DNA from: Nitrospinaceae bacterium
GTDB lineage: Bacteria > Nitrospinota > Nitrospinia > Nitrospinales > VA-1
Reading direction: 5' to 3'
Length of the DNA: 15,006 nucleotides
Assembly: GCA_016763735.1 (NCBI GenBank)
Contig: JAESTE010000070.1
Location: 1-15,006 of the forward strand
A program made the translations under genes and the position numbers. The notes beneath the pieces were generated by a model that did not search any database, was not told where the DNA came from, and saw only the letters and a list, made by a program, of their open reading frames with translations. Below, piece by piece: positions 7,160 through 14,945 of this stretch (the stretch's first letter is position 1; each line of letters begins with the position of its first letter).

Positions 7160-10100
7160 TTAGGCAGAGGGTGCTTTTTGGCAGGACTCTTTCAGTTCCC
7201 AGGCATTGCGGTAGGTGTCATCTTTCTTTAAAACTTTCTCAAGAAGCGGCAGCGCTTTCATACACTTATTCAGCTGAACAAAAATTTCTGCCATTATAAA
7301 TTGCAGATGCATTTCTTCAGGGTCGATCAAACTATAGCGGCCTCCATACATTAGAACTTCTTTGGCTTCTCCCAGTCCGCGATAACTGAAAACAATGATC
7401 TGCAATATCTTCAAGTTCATCTGATCTTGTTGTAGTAACGGAAGTGAATATTCCAGAGATTTCAAATATTCCTTTTTCAAATTATAATACTCTGCAAGGG
7501 ATCGTTGGAGAGCGGGGTCTTCGGGATTCTTGTCTATCTCTTTTAATAAGCTCACCAACCCAATTTCTCGCATAACCGTTCCCATTTGTTGGGGATCATT
7601 TTTGGCAGTGTTTTGAAAGAATGTTAAGGCTTCTTCTTTTTTCCCACTTTCCAGCAAGTTGTAGCCCATATAAAGGTTAGCAAAACTCAGATTCGGGTTT
7701 TTTTCAAGAACCAACTGCAGGATTTCTATACTTTGCTCATAATTGCCAATCTGGTAAAAGCTGTGGGCCAGGTTGAGCAGGTACTGTAGATTATCAGGTT
7801 CTTCTTCAATGAGCTGAGTTAAGCGTTGCATTTGTTTCCGGTCTGCCTGCAGATGGTAACGGAAAAGGTCGTCATCATCTACCAGCGTCATAGCTTTCAA
7901 GAGTTGGCCGCGATTGCCATACATAACTCCGCGCTGATAAAGGTCCATCGCATCATAATAAGGTTTCAGCTTTTGTCGGTCAGACTCGGACAAGTTTGAA
8001 ATTCGATTCGCGACATCGTCAAACCTTGCGCGGTTGAACACATATCTTTCTTGCCCCGGTATGCCGATCACCTTGCCCAGATCGAGATAAAACTCGATAG
8101 CCGGATGGTTGTCTGTAATAAGAGGGAAGCCTTCTCCAAGTTTTTCCACTTGCTCGTTGAGAAACCAGATATTGCTCAGGAAAGAAAAGATGTTTGGAAT
8201 TTCAATATCCGCTAACGCTTTTTTGATTTCGGGTTCCTGCAAACGTTCATTCAGCTTATTGAAATCAATTTTAATGGGTTGATTGGAACCGATGATGAGA
8301 ATTTCATTAGCCACAGAAAGCCAACCCATTGTATAGGGAAAAACCGACTGAAATGTCTTGAAGTGCATGGCGACTTCTTTTGGGCCTTGGCTGTGCAGAG
8401 GAATCCACTGTGCGGCGATACCGCCGGGTTTCAATTTATTTTTCTGCAACTCATAATATTCTCTTGTATATAGATTGACGGTAAATGCTGTGCGTGGCGG
8501 CGGCGGTTCGGATGTGATGACATCGTAAAGTTTATGAGTCGTTAACAAATGGTTGCGTCCATCCTGAATCACGAAATTCACTTTAGGGTTTGCTAGAACA
8601 TTGTGGTTCTGGTCGGCGAACATTTTTCCTGCATTGATAACGCTGGAAGACAATTCCAGACTGTCAACGGTTTTTACCCGAGGGTGCAGTCCCGCTGCGC
8701 CTGTGGTTTGGCCGGTACCAAAACAAACAACGAGAATGTCATCAGGTTTATCCACTAGCAAGATGGGGACATGAGCAAATAACTTCATGTAGCGAGTGGC
8801 AATCATGTTGGAAGCCGACATGGATATGCCGTTGGTGATCAACCGTTTCGCCGATGGATCGAGCACTCCGTATTCATCTCTAAAAACGGCAACGGTATCG
8901 GACAAACCCTCTTCAAAGTAAATCAGTTTATTAATGTTTCGTTTGCCGGCACTATCGCGCATGAAAAAAGGATTCAACAAGTCACTGGGGATGGCCATAT
9001 TGACAAAAAGAATCAGCGATGCGAATACCACAGTCATTCCTTTTCTGATTGCGGGTGTCATGTAGTCCCCGGTGCGGAACAAAAGAATCATAGTGAGCAA
9101 ATTGATCGTTGCGAGAAGGGTAAGGCTGGTCTGACTGCCGAAATTGGGCAGGTAAAGAAATCCAGAAAAAAGAGAACCAAAGATAGCACCCATTGTATTG
9201 GCTGCATAAACTTTCCCGGTCGCTTGTCCGACATTTTCGTGTTTCTTCGATATCAATTGAATGAGCAACGGGAAACACATCCCCAGGAACAATGTGGGAA
9301 TCAGCATGAGAGCTGCTGAGTCTTTAAAATAGGTCCAGAAAGCCGCGGCAGGATTCACCAGGTTGTACGCATTCCAAGGCGGAGAGAGAATGGACTCCAT
9401 TCCATAAACAGAGCCGATCACATAAATCCCCACCCCTCCTTGCAAGGCAATGAGAATGGTGCGCAAGTTTTTGATCTTTGTAAGCAGTGGAATAAGTAAA
9501 AGGCTTCCCAGGAATATTCCCAGCAAAAAAACAGCGAGCATCATGCTAAACGAATAAACCGTGCTGGCGATACTGAATACCAGTAGCCGCGTCCACAAAA
9601 CTTCATAGGCGAGCGCGGTAAAACCACAAACAAAACTGATTCCCATCCAGAATTTTTGTTCTGCACTCCAATCCACTTTGGGAAATTTAATTTCAGGAAG
9701 ACTAAATTTTAAAGAGCCACCGTTTTCCTTGTAGATATTCAATGCGCCGATGCCGATCAAGAGATTGCCGGCGGCGGCCATCAAAACAGTTTGCAGTATA
9801 CCGAACGTTCCCATCAAAAAGAATCCAGTCAACAAGCAACCACAGGCCGCACCTAAGGTGTTGAGCGCATAAAGCAGGCTTACCTGTGTTCCTATGCGCT
9901 TGTCATCAGTAACGCAATATTTGCTGATAAGGGGAAGAGTTGCACCCATAAATGTTGTTGGCACCAGCATCAAAGTGAAGGAAAAAAGAACTTTCAATAG
10001 GTTTTGCAGCGGCGGGGATTCTGGGATAATACTGTGGAACAGGGAATAAACATCCGCGAAATTTGCAAACAACAGGGAAAGAAGGGCACCGCTGGCAAAT

Positions 10101-10345
10101 ATCAGAATTTCTATCCAACCGTAGACTTTAAGCGCGGTAGATGAAGAAGATAACCTGTCAGCAGCATGGCCAAAGAGATAGCTACCCAGTCCCAAGCCGG
10201 CCATGAACGCGGCGAGCACAACAGAGACTGAAAAAACGGTGTGCCCGAAAACAAGGGTGAGCATTCGGGTCCATACGATTTCATAAATCAGGGCCGTAAT
10301 ACCAGATACAAAAAATAAAAAATAGACTATAGGCGAGCGTTGCAT
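7160..10345 (-). CDS. Membrane protein fused to spermidine-synthase-like domain with C-terminal TPR repeats
   Basis: This 1061-residue protein has three parts. Residues 1 to about 455 are a transporter-like membrane region of roughly a dozen or more helices, built as a duplication: TALIYEIVWTRML (17-29) recurs as TALAYEVLWTRLL (243-255), and the later segments 126-182 and 347-403 match in the same way. Residues about 475-690 are a spermidine-synthase-like Rossmann domain with the nucleotide-binding loop GTGQTTGA (543-550), the acidic segment LELSS (563-567) and DGR (595-597). True spermidine synthases have an aspartate-rich catalytic strand; here it reads SEPPPP (612-617), as in other membrane-fused members, so aminopropyl transfer is doubtful. 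Residues about 795-1055 are TPR-like helical repeats, presumably for protein contacts. It appears monocistronic, divergent from the PCP_red gene. No ribosome binding site is clear before the ATG at 10345. Real activity unknown. Confidence 0.88.
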   Translation of the reverse strand: MQRSPIVYFLFFVSGITALIYEIVWTRMLTLVFGHTVFSVSVVLAAFMAGLGLGSYLFGHAADRLSSSSTALKVYGWIEILIFASGALLSLLFANFADVYSLFHSIIPESPPLQNLLKVLFSFTLMLVPTTFMGATLPLISKYCVTDDKRIGTQVSLLYALNTLGAACGCLLTGFFLMGTFGILQTVLMAAAGNLLIGIGALNIYKENGGSLKFSLPEIKFPKVDWSAEQKFWMGISFVCGFTALAYEVLWTRLLVFSIASTVYSFSMMLAVFLLGIFLGSLLLIPLLTKIKNLRTILIALQGGVGIYVIGSVYGMESILSPPWNAYNLVNPAAAFWTYFKDSAALMLIPTLFLGMCFPLLIQLISKKHENVGQATGKVYAANTMGAIFGSLFSGFLYLPNFGSQTSLTLLATINLLTMILLFRTGDYMTPAIRKGMTVVFASLILFVNMAIPSDLLNPFFMRDSAGKRNINKLIYFEEGLSDTVAVFRDEYGVLDPSAKRLITNGISMSASNMIATRYMKLFAHVPILLVDKPDDILVVCFGTGQTTGAAGLHPRVKTVDSLELSSSVINAGKMFADQNHNVLANPKVNFVIQDGRNHLLTTHKLYDVITSEPPPPRTAFTVNLYTREYYELQKNKLKPGGIAAQWIPLHSQGPKEVAMHFKTFQSVFPYTMGWLSVANEILIIGSNQPIKIDFNKLNERLQEPEIKKALADIEIPNIFSFLSNIWFLNEQVEKLGEGFPLITDNHPAIEFYLDLGKVIGIPGQERYVFNRARFDDVANRISNLSESDRQKLKPYYDAMDLYQRGVMYGNRGQLLKAMTLVDDDDLFRYHLQADRKQMQRLTQLIEEEPDNLQYLLNLAHSFYQIGNYEQSIEILQLVLEKNPNLSFANLYMGYNLLESGKKEEALTFFQNTAKNDPQQMGTVMREIGLVSLLKEIDKNPEDPALQRSLAEYYNLKKEYLKSLEYSLPLLQQDQMNLKILQIIVFSYRGLGEAKEVLMYGGRYSLIDPEEMHLQFIMAEIFVQLNKCMKALPLLEKVLKKDDTYRNAWELKESCQKAPSA

Positions 10346-10470
10346 GTTTTATATGTTTTTTCAGGTTTAAACTTGACTGGGATATTATGTGCAAAAATCG
10401 AAAACCAGCCTTACTTTTTTCAATAATACCCCGCTATTGGGCTCACATCTCCGGCAAACCTTCAAAATAA

Positions 10471-10499
10471 TTGACATTGGCTCAGGCTTCAAGTAATTT
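10471..10499 (+). promoter_or_regulatory. Predicted sigma70-type promoter of the triple PCP_red gene
   Basis: A perfect TTGACA (10471-10476), a 17-base spacer and TAATTT (10494-10499), which keeps the most conserved first, second and last positions of the -10 box. Transcription would start near 10506, giving a leader of about 38 bases that includes the ribosome binding site. Confidence 0.5.
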
Positions 10500-10530
10500 T
10501 TATAAATACCGTGTTTTTATAACAATAAAT

Positions 10531-10535
10531 GAAGG
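10531..10535 (+). promoter_or_regulatory. Ribosome binding site GAAGG of the triple PCP_red gene
   Basis: GAAGG ends 8 bases before the ATG at 10544, a normal spacing. It is one of the clearer Shine-Dalgarno sequences in the window and supports this start codon. Confidence 0.6.
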
Positions 10536-10543
10536 TTCTTTAA

Positions 10544-11374
10544 ATGGGAACTCAAGAAATAAAGATAACAGATGCCGACCATCCTTACGCTAAAGAAAAT
10601 GGTGTGGTGTGGGCCGAAGAGGCTTGGGAACGTGTAAAACATGCGCCGGAATTTGTTCGTCCGGGAATCCGCAAGCTCATGGTGCAACGTTGCATGAAAC
10701 GCGGTTTTAAAATTGTCACGTCTAATTATCTGACGGAAATCAGAAACGAGTCCATGATGTTGGTGTCCAAACGGATCAAAGGTTTTGGGTTTGAAGAGTT
10801 AACCATGGATGCCTTTGATGTGGCCAAGGAGAAAATGCGGGAAAGTCCACGCAAGGTGGAAGTGATTGAAGAGATCGAAGATTTCCTTTCGATGCGCACA
10901 GAAAAAAAAGACGAGATTGTAGAAAAGTTCAAGATTTATATGGAAGAGACACCCACTTCAGGTATTCCCTGGAGCAAAGAGGCCAAGGAAAAAATGGAAA
11001 AGGTACCTCCTTTTGTCCTCGGCATGGCCAAACAAACCATTGAAGGACGGGCCAGGGAAAGGGGCGACAAAATGATCACTCCCGATATCATTGACGAGGT
11101 GTTCACCAATATTATGCCATCCTCCGCCAAAGAAGTGATGGGCATGGAGGTGACTGAAGAAGACCTTAAGCAGGATGAGCAGATTGATAAAGATAAAGAC
11201 GCGCCAGTTGAAGTTTCTATGAAATGGGAAGACGATGCGCTGGACAAGGTATCTCGCATTCCCATTCCTTTTATCCGCAATATGGCCGTGAAACGTATTG
11301 AACAGGAAGTGACCAAGGCTGGTAAAGATGTTGTAACGATGGATTTGTTCGAGCAATACCGATTTACTTTTTAG
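10544..11374 (+). CDS. Protein with three tandem PCP_red-like domains (C-terminal domain of dark protochlorophyllide reductase subunit B)
   Basis: This 276-residue soluble protein shows the same roughly 47-residue pattern three times: about 22-67, 142-188 and 227-272. Each copy begins with Trp (W23, W143, W228), has an acidic/Ala helix, a Pro-Phe turn (APEFVRP, VPPFVLG, IPIPFIR), a basic helix, a Gly turn (RGFK, RGDK, AGKD) and a closing I/V-T-x-x-x-[LI] (IVTS, MITP, VVTM). This matches the small PCP_red domain that ends the BchB/ChlB subunit of light-independent protochlorophyllide reductase. The catalytic part of that enzyme is absent and nothing here makes bacteriochlorophyll, so the domain is used for something else, perhaps binding a protein or nucleic acid. 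The linkers are acidic and charged. No signal peptide or membrane helix. It has its own promoter and ribosome binding site, and its stop codon overlaps that of engB on the other strand. Domain call firm, function unknown. Confidence 0.87.
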   Translation: MGTQEIKITDADHPYAKENGVVWAEEAWERVKHAPEFVRPGIRKLMVQRCMKRGFKIVTSNYLTEIRNESMMLVSKRIKGFGFEELTMDAFDVAKEKMRESPRKVEVIEEIEDFLSMRTEKKDEIVEKFKIYMEETPTSGIPWSKEAKEKMEKVPPFVLGMAKQTIEGRARERGDKMITPDIIDEVFTNIMPSSAKEVMGMEVTEEDLKQDEQIDKDKDAPVEVSMKWEDDALDKVSRIPIPFIRNMAVKRIEQEVTKAGKDVVTMDLFEQYRFTF

Positions 11375-11997
11375 CCGGACGGCTCTGAAAAGTTTAATTC
11401 CTTCCTCTTTTTTTCTGAGATTAGTTTTTGTATCTCACTCCAGAGTTCTTTTCTCCCTAAATGGTTCTTACTTGAATAAGTCACCGTTGTCAGGGTCTGA
11501 TCCCCCTTAAAGGCGGCTTTGATTATTTTGGTTTGTTTGCTACGTTCTGTCCCTGACAATTTATCTGATTTGGTAATGGCCAGAATATAAGGCCTGCCCA
11601 GGTCTTCGAGCCATTCTTTGAGCGTCAAGTCGAGTTCTGTCGGTTTACGGCGGATATCAACGATGAACACGATTGCCAACAAAGGGTCTCGCTTAGTCAG
11701 ATATTCTTCAATCATTGTTTTCCACTTTTTTTGCAGGGCCGGGGTGACCCGTGCAAATCCATAGCCGGGAAGATCAGCAAACATCAGTGTGTCATTAATC
11801 CGGAAAAAATTGATCTCCCTTGTTTTTCCAGGTGTGGAACTGATGCGAACCAGTTTTTTGCGATTTAAAAGAGAACGGATCAGCGAAGACTTGCCAACAT
11901 TCGATCGCCCGACAAATGCAAACTCCGGATAAGATTCTTTGGGGTATTGCTTTGCCGAAACAGCACCGATTACAAACTCTGTGGTTATTACTTTCAT
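11371..11997 (-). CDS. engB: Ribosome biogenesis GTPase EngB/YsxC
   Basis: The 208-residue GTPase shows the motifs in order: the P-loop GRSNVGKSS (30-38), the switch I segment TPGKTREINFF (55-65), the G3 box DLPGYG (75-80), the G4 box TKSD (142-145) and a G5-like SSK (175-177). Length, the GRSNVGKSS loop and the DLPGYGFA segment identify EngB/YsxC (YihA), a small TRAFAC GTPase needed for assembly of the large ribosomal subunit. The last 15 residues are a charged tail. The gene follows the DUF1015 gene by 11 bases, so both are likely on one transcript. A GGAG lies about 16 bases before the ATG, rather far, at the end of the preceding gene. Its TAA at 11371-11373 overlaps the TAG of the convergent PCP_red gene. 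Confidence 0.95.
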   Translation of the reverse strand: MKVITTEFVIGAVSAKQYPKESYPEFAFVGRSNVGKSSLIRSLLNRKKLVRISSTPGKTREINFFRINDTLMFADLPGYGFARVTPALQKKWKTMIEEYLTKRDPLLAIVFIVDIRRKPTELDLTLKEWLEDLGRPYILAITKSDKLSGTERSKQTKIIKAAFKGDQTLTTVTYSSKNHLGRKELWSEIQKLISEKKRKELNFSEPSG

Positions 11998-12008
11998 TTT
12001 TTTACGTT

Positions 12009-13304
12009 TTATTCTCCAAACTTGTTTATGACCAGACCCGATAACAGCTTAGGATAAAAAAACGTTGCCTTCTGTGGCAAGCGGATTCCCATTCCTGCTA
12101 AACGCCGTACCTCGTCTATTTGAGTGGGGTTTATAAAAAAAGCAATATCATAATCTCCAACATCGACCATTGCCATGGCCTCTTCTGAGTTTACCTTATA
12201 AGAAACACATTGCTGGCCTGCTGTGTCGCGTGTGTCAATACCCAAAACTTCCCGAAAAATTATGGCGTGCAATTGCATGACATCCAACACTTGCAAATCC
12301 GTTGGCTCATTTTTATCCAGCAAAGGTAGGATATTTTTCGGGTCATGCGCGGTCAATGTATAAGTTTGATCTTTACCCATATAAGCGCAGAAGGTGATGC
12401 GGCCTTTCCCAAACTCCTGCAATCGGGATTTTATTTCAGCTCCACTCACTTCTGTGTTCCAAGGGATGACATCAAAATATTCGCTCACCTGCTCTAAAAA
12501 TTTTTCATGATTAAACGGAGTCGGACTTTTTACAACGCGGTGAATTGGGAAAATGGACATCGAATCGGAGTCCATATTCGTCAGAAACATCATCACATGG
12601 GCACTGTCGACCACTTTATCTTCATTGTCTTTAGCAAAAGCCAGTGCTGTTTCATATCGATGGTGCCCATCGGCAATATATATTTTTTTATCACGGATCA
12701 GGTCGCAGATTTTTTGATTGCTTTCAGAATCATTCAAACGCCAGAGTTTATGAACTACTTTGTTGTCATCAATGACCGCTAATGGTTTGGATTTTACGCC
12801 CTCGCGAAGAAACGAGTCTATATCGCCTTCCGGGTCGGAATACAAACCGAATATGGGGCTGAAATTGGCATGGCAGGCGTTGAGCAGTTTGGTGCGGTCT
12901 GTTTTGGCCTTGGCAAGAGTGAATTCATGTGGACAAATATTTCCTTCGTTAAAGTCTTCTGTTTTGACACGCGCGAAAAATCCGATGCGGCAGAATTTTT
13001 CTCCTTCAAACTCATATTCCTGACTGTATAGATAAAGCCCGGGCTCATCATCTCTCTTCAAAACGCCTTCATTTATCCAGTCCTCAAAAACTTTCGCAGA
13101 TCGCGTATAGCGATTGTCCGTGTCAGAATCTTGATCAGATTCTTTTCCCAATATCAGCCGAACCACGTTATGCGGGTTTTTTTGGTACAACGCTTCCTGT
13201 TGATCTGGAGAAATCACATCATAAGGAGGTGCCGTAACTTCATCGAGGGAGCCTACAATTTCGAGATTGTATAGTAAACCGTTGAAAGGAATGACTTCGA
13301 TCAT
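12009..13304 (-). CDS. DUF1015 family protein
   Basis: This 431-residue cytoplasmic protein carries the recognisable landmarks of DUF1015. The N-terminal segment ends in APPYDVIS (25-32); the middle has PHEFT (125-129) and KTDRTKLL (134-141), then FSPIFGLY (148-155) and the strongly conserved ADGHHRYETA (211-220). Length is normal for the family. No biochemical role is firmly established to my knowledge; the conserved His/Asp/Arg cluster around ADGHHRYE suggests a catalytic or metal/phosphate-binding site, which is inference. It is the first gene of a probable two-gene transcript with engB. A strong extended -10 promoter lies about 47 bases upstream of the start. The ribosome binding site (GTGAG) is weak but reasonably placed before the ATG at 13304. 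Confidence 0.92.
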   Translation of the reverse strand: MIEVIPFNGLLYNLEIVGSLDEVTAPPYDVISPDQQEALYQKNPHNVVRLILGKESDQDSDTDNRYTRSAKVFEDWINEGVLKRDDEPGLYLYSQEYEFEGEKFCRIGFFARVKTEDFNEGNICPHEFTLAKAKTDRTKLLNACHANFSPIFGLYSDPEGDIDSFLREGVKSKPLAVIDDNKVVHKLWRLNDSESNQKICDLIRDKKIYIADGHHRYETALAFAKDNEDKVVDSAHVMMFLTNMDSDSMSIFPIHRVVKSPTPFNHEKFLEQVSEYFDVIPWNTEVSGAEIKSRLQEFGKGRITFCAYMGKDQTYTLTAHDPKNILPLLDKNEPTDLQVLDVMQLHAIIFREVLGIDTRDTAGQQCVSYKVNSEEAMAMVDVGDYDIAFFINPTQIDEVRRLAGMGIRLPQKATFFYPKLLSGLVINKFGE

Positions 13305-13350
13305 ATTTTTATCTCACAGGAAATTTGCAGAGTATCTATTTCTGAAAAAG

Positions 13351-13359
13351 ATTATAACA
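13351..13359 (-). promoter_or_regulatory. Extended -10 promoter of the DUF1015-engB transcript
   Basis: On the minus strand the sequence reads TGTTATAAT, a perfect match to the extended -10 motif TGnTATAAT. No good -35 box is present 17 bases upstream, which is usual for this promoter class. Transcription would start near 13345, giving a leader of about 40 bases. Confidence 0.6.
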
Positions 13360-13477
13360 AATACAAATGGAGTTTTTTATTTCGCAAGTGGGTTTTATTC
13401 TATATGGTTTGCTACGCCCTCTAGACGAAAAATTTTGTCGGATATTTATCCACTTTGTATCGAAGTCGTTCCTTTGC

Positions 13478-13936
13478 CTACAGAGCTTCGCATTGACATA
13501 ACTCACGAATATAGAGCACCAGTTCATGGATAGTCGAATCGCTCAAGGTGTTCCCCCAAGCTGGCATACAAGGTGCCCGGCCGACAGATAGACCGCCAAA
13601 CTTGATGGCTTCAAAGAATTGTTCATCGGTTCGGGTTTCCAGATATTTGGCTTTAGTGTGGTTCCGAGGTGGCACGGTTAAAAACCTGGCATTGATACCA
13701 TCGCCCTTACCCTGAATACCGTGACATTGCGCACAATACCATTGATAGGTTTCGCGTGTTTTTTCTGTCACCACAACAGGTTTTGGAGTGGCCTCCTCCA
13801 AAGAGGCAGGTGAATGTGACTCCGCTTTCAGTGGAGGCCGGGTCTCTTCGGCTGATTTTTCGCTACAGCCTGTTATGCCTACGGCAATCAGAAAAATACA
13901 ATAGTTCAAAATAAATGTTGGTGAACTTTTTGTCAT
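13478..13936 (-). CDS. Monoheme cytochrome c lipoprotein
   Basis: This 152-residue protein starts with a hydrophobic signal segment (about 8-23) ending in a lipobox, ITGC, with C24 as the lipidated residue, so it should be anchored to a membrane outside the cytoplasm. A Pro/Glu-rich linker (25-60) leads to a class I cytochrome c domain with the haem motif CAQCH (C68, C71, H72) and the likely sixth ligand M124 in CMPAWG. Three further cysteines (C123, C147, C149) lie beside the Met ligand and at the C-terminus, which is unusual. Four bases separate it from the TGA of the diheme cytochrome gene if one counts from the end of that stop to the ATG region (13937-13939 is the gap of three bases), so translation is probably coupled. 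It is likely a small electron carrier serving the same complex. No clear terminator follows. Confidence 0.9.
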   Translation of the reverse strand: MTKSSPTFILNYCIFLIAVGITGCSEKSAEETRPPLKAESHSPASLEEATPKPVVVTEKTRETYQWYCAQCHGIQGKGDGINARFLTVPPRNHTKAKYLETRTDEQFFEAIKFGGLSVGRAPCMPAWGNTLSDSTIHELVLYIRELCQCEAL

Positions 13937-13939
13937 AGG

Positions 13940-14599
13940 TCAGCGCTTGTTTTCATTTTTCAGCGTCATTATGAATTGGGTAAGCTGTAAACGCGCCTCA
14001 TCGTCCATCTTATAAACAGGCATACGACTTTTATTTGAAAATGTATTGGGGCTCTTAAGCCAGTTAGCTATCCAACGCGCTTGTAAACGGTTTCCCGCAT
14101 TGACCAGAGAAGGGCCGGAAATTCCACCGCGAACTTTTCCAGCCAGGTTTAAACTCTGGTGACAGGAGATACAACTGAACGTACGCTCAAACTGGTATTT
14201 TGTTTTTGCTTTTTGTCCTTTTGTTAAAGGCTCGAGGCGATCTACCTCTTCCGGTAAATTAAGAAGCGTTATTGCCATCAACTCCTGAGTAATTTGTCCT
14301 GCATCCTTTTTAGAAAGCGCAGGATGCTTCTGACTGTTTACTTGTATGCCTTTTAGGAAATCAGGGTCTCCAGTGCCTCTTGCACTTCTGATGATTGCAG
14401 GGTTTTGAAGGTATTGTTTCAGCCAAGAGGCCTGAAATTTATTGCCTGCATAGAATAAATCAGGCCCGCTTTTTTCATTTCCATCCTTGGACAAGCGATG
14501 ACATTCGGAGCATTTTTTTTCTTGAATTAAAGAAGCGTGGGAAAGCATGGGGCTGCAAAGAAGCCATCCACCCATCAGAAGGTAAAGAAAACTTTTCAT
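13940..14599 (-). CDS. Periplasmic diheme cytochrome c with two unequal repeats
   Basis: A cleavable signal peptide (about 1-22, ending SHA) exports this 219-residue protein. It carries two haem motifs, CSECH (C30, C33, H34) and CISCH (C143, C146, H147). The protein is an internal duplication: GPDLFYAGNKFQASWL (45-60) matches GPSLVNAGNRLQARWI (162-177). In the second half the sixth ligand should be M193 in RMP; the aligned position in the first half is H92 in KHP, so the first haem may have His/His ligation. It probably passes electrons between a membrane complex and the lipoprotein cytochrome encoded next. Its ATG overlaps the stop of the preceding gene (ATGA), and the next gene begins 3 bases after its TGA, so all three are translated as a unit. 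Confidence 0.92.
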   Translation of the reverse strand: MKSFLYLLMGGWLLCSPMLSHASLIQEKKCSECHRLSKDGNEKSGPDLFYAGNKFQASWLKQYLQNPAIIRSARGTGDPDFLKGIQVNSQKHPALSKKDAGQITQELMAITLLNLPEEVDRLEPLTKGQKAKTKYQFERTFSCISCHQSLNLAGKVRGGISGPSLVNAGNRLQARWIANWLKSPNTFSNKSRMPVYKMDDEARLQLTQFIMTLKNENKR

Positions 14600-14934
14600 A
14601 GTGGAGTAGCGTCACCAGGTATCGGCAGAGGTTCGCTGACCGGGGGCTCGGCTTTTTTCTGAAAAATCTCGTAGAGAAACTCAATGATTCCGTCTTCTTC
14701 GTTATCGGGTTTCATCGTTTCGTTGTTTTCCTCTGATTCTTGCGGCAGTTCAGGTGTGAATTTTTCAGGAAGTTTTGGAGCCTCTTTTGGTTTTTCAATT
14801 TTAACAAACTGGTTTGTTTCAGCATTATAGAAAAGGTTTTCGCGAGGCTGCGGTTGCCCCATATTGTTTTCACGAAGCCGATGCCGAGCATCATAGGGAA
14901 ATTCTTTGCGATTCAATAGTCTGGAAAAATTCAA
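14596..14934 (-). CDS. Hypothetical acidic, proline-rich protein in the cytochrome operon
   Basis: I do not recognise this protein. The open frame gives 112 residues from a TTG at 14934, or 88 from an ATG at 14862 (MGQPQPRENLFYN). The start is uncertain: GGGAG directly abuts the TTG, too close to serve it, and the ATG has no good ribosome binding site. No signal peptide, membrane helix or haem motif is visible. A basic N-terminal part is followed by a long Pro/Glu/Lys-rich, probably disordered stretch, a short hydrophobic/aromatic helix (GIIEFLYEIFQ) and a Pro-rich tail. The stop overlaps the ATG of the diheme cytochrome gene as ATGA, which strongly supports real translation and a shared job, for example as a small accessory or assembly subunit (inference). 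Confidence 0.5.
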   Translation of the reverse strand: MNFSRLLNRKEFPYDARHRLRENNMGQPQPRENLFYNAETNQFVKIEKPKEAPKLPEKFTPELPQESEENNETMKPDNEEDGIIEFLYEIFQKKAEPPVSEPLPIPGDATPL

Positions 14935-14945
14935 CTCCCGTAAAT

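Larger units (their letters stand above)
10346..10543. other. Divergent intergenic region
   Basis: These 198 bases separate two divergent genes. The plus-strand promoter at 10471-10499 is listed separately. Near the minus-strand start lies an imperfect palindrome, CAGGTTTAAACTTG (10362-10375), that could be an operator. I found no convincing promoter hexamer pair for the minus-strand fusion gene. Confidence 0.4.

Noticed and set aside
10726..11356. Minus-strand frames of 68 to 132 codons opposite the PCP_red gene
   Set aside because: The plus-strand protein has three aligned domain repeats and a good ribosome binding site; the minus-strand frames have no recognisable features.
13432..13451. 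AT-rich palindromes after the lipoprotein cytochrome gene (for example GGATATTTATCC at 13440-13451) as a terminator
   Set aside because: Stems are short and AT-rich with minimal loops and no clear U tract, too weak to call.
13267..13533. Plus-strand frame of 88 codons across the gap between the DUF1015 and cytochrome genes
   Set aside because: It overlaps both flanking genes and the extended -10 promoter, has no ribosome binding site and no recognisable protein features.
14712..14894. Alternative minus-strand frame of 60 codons from the ATG at 14894
   Set aside because: It overlaps the hypothetical Pro-rich protein in another frame and does not share the ATGA junction with the diheme cytochrome gene, so it is less likely to be translated.
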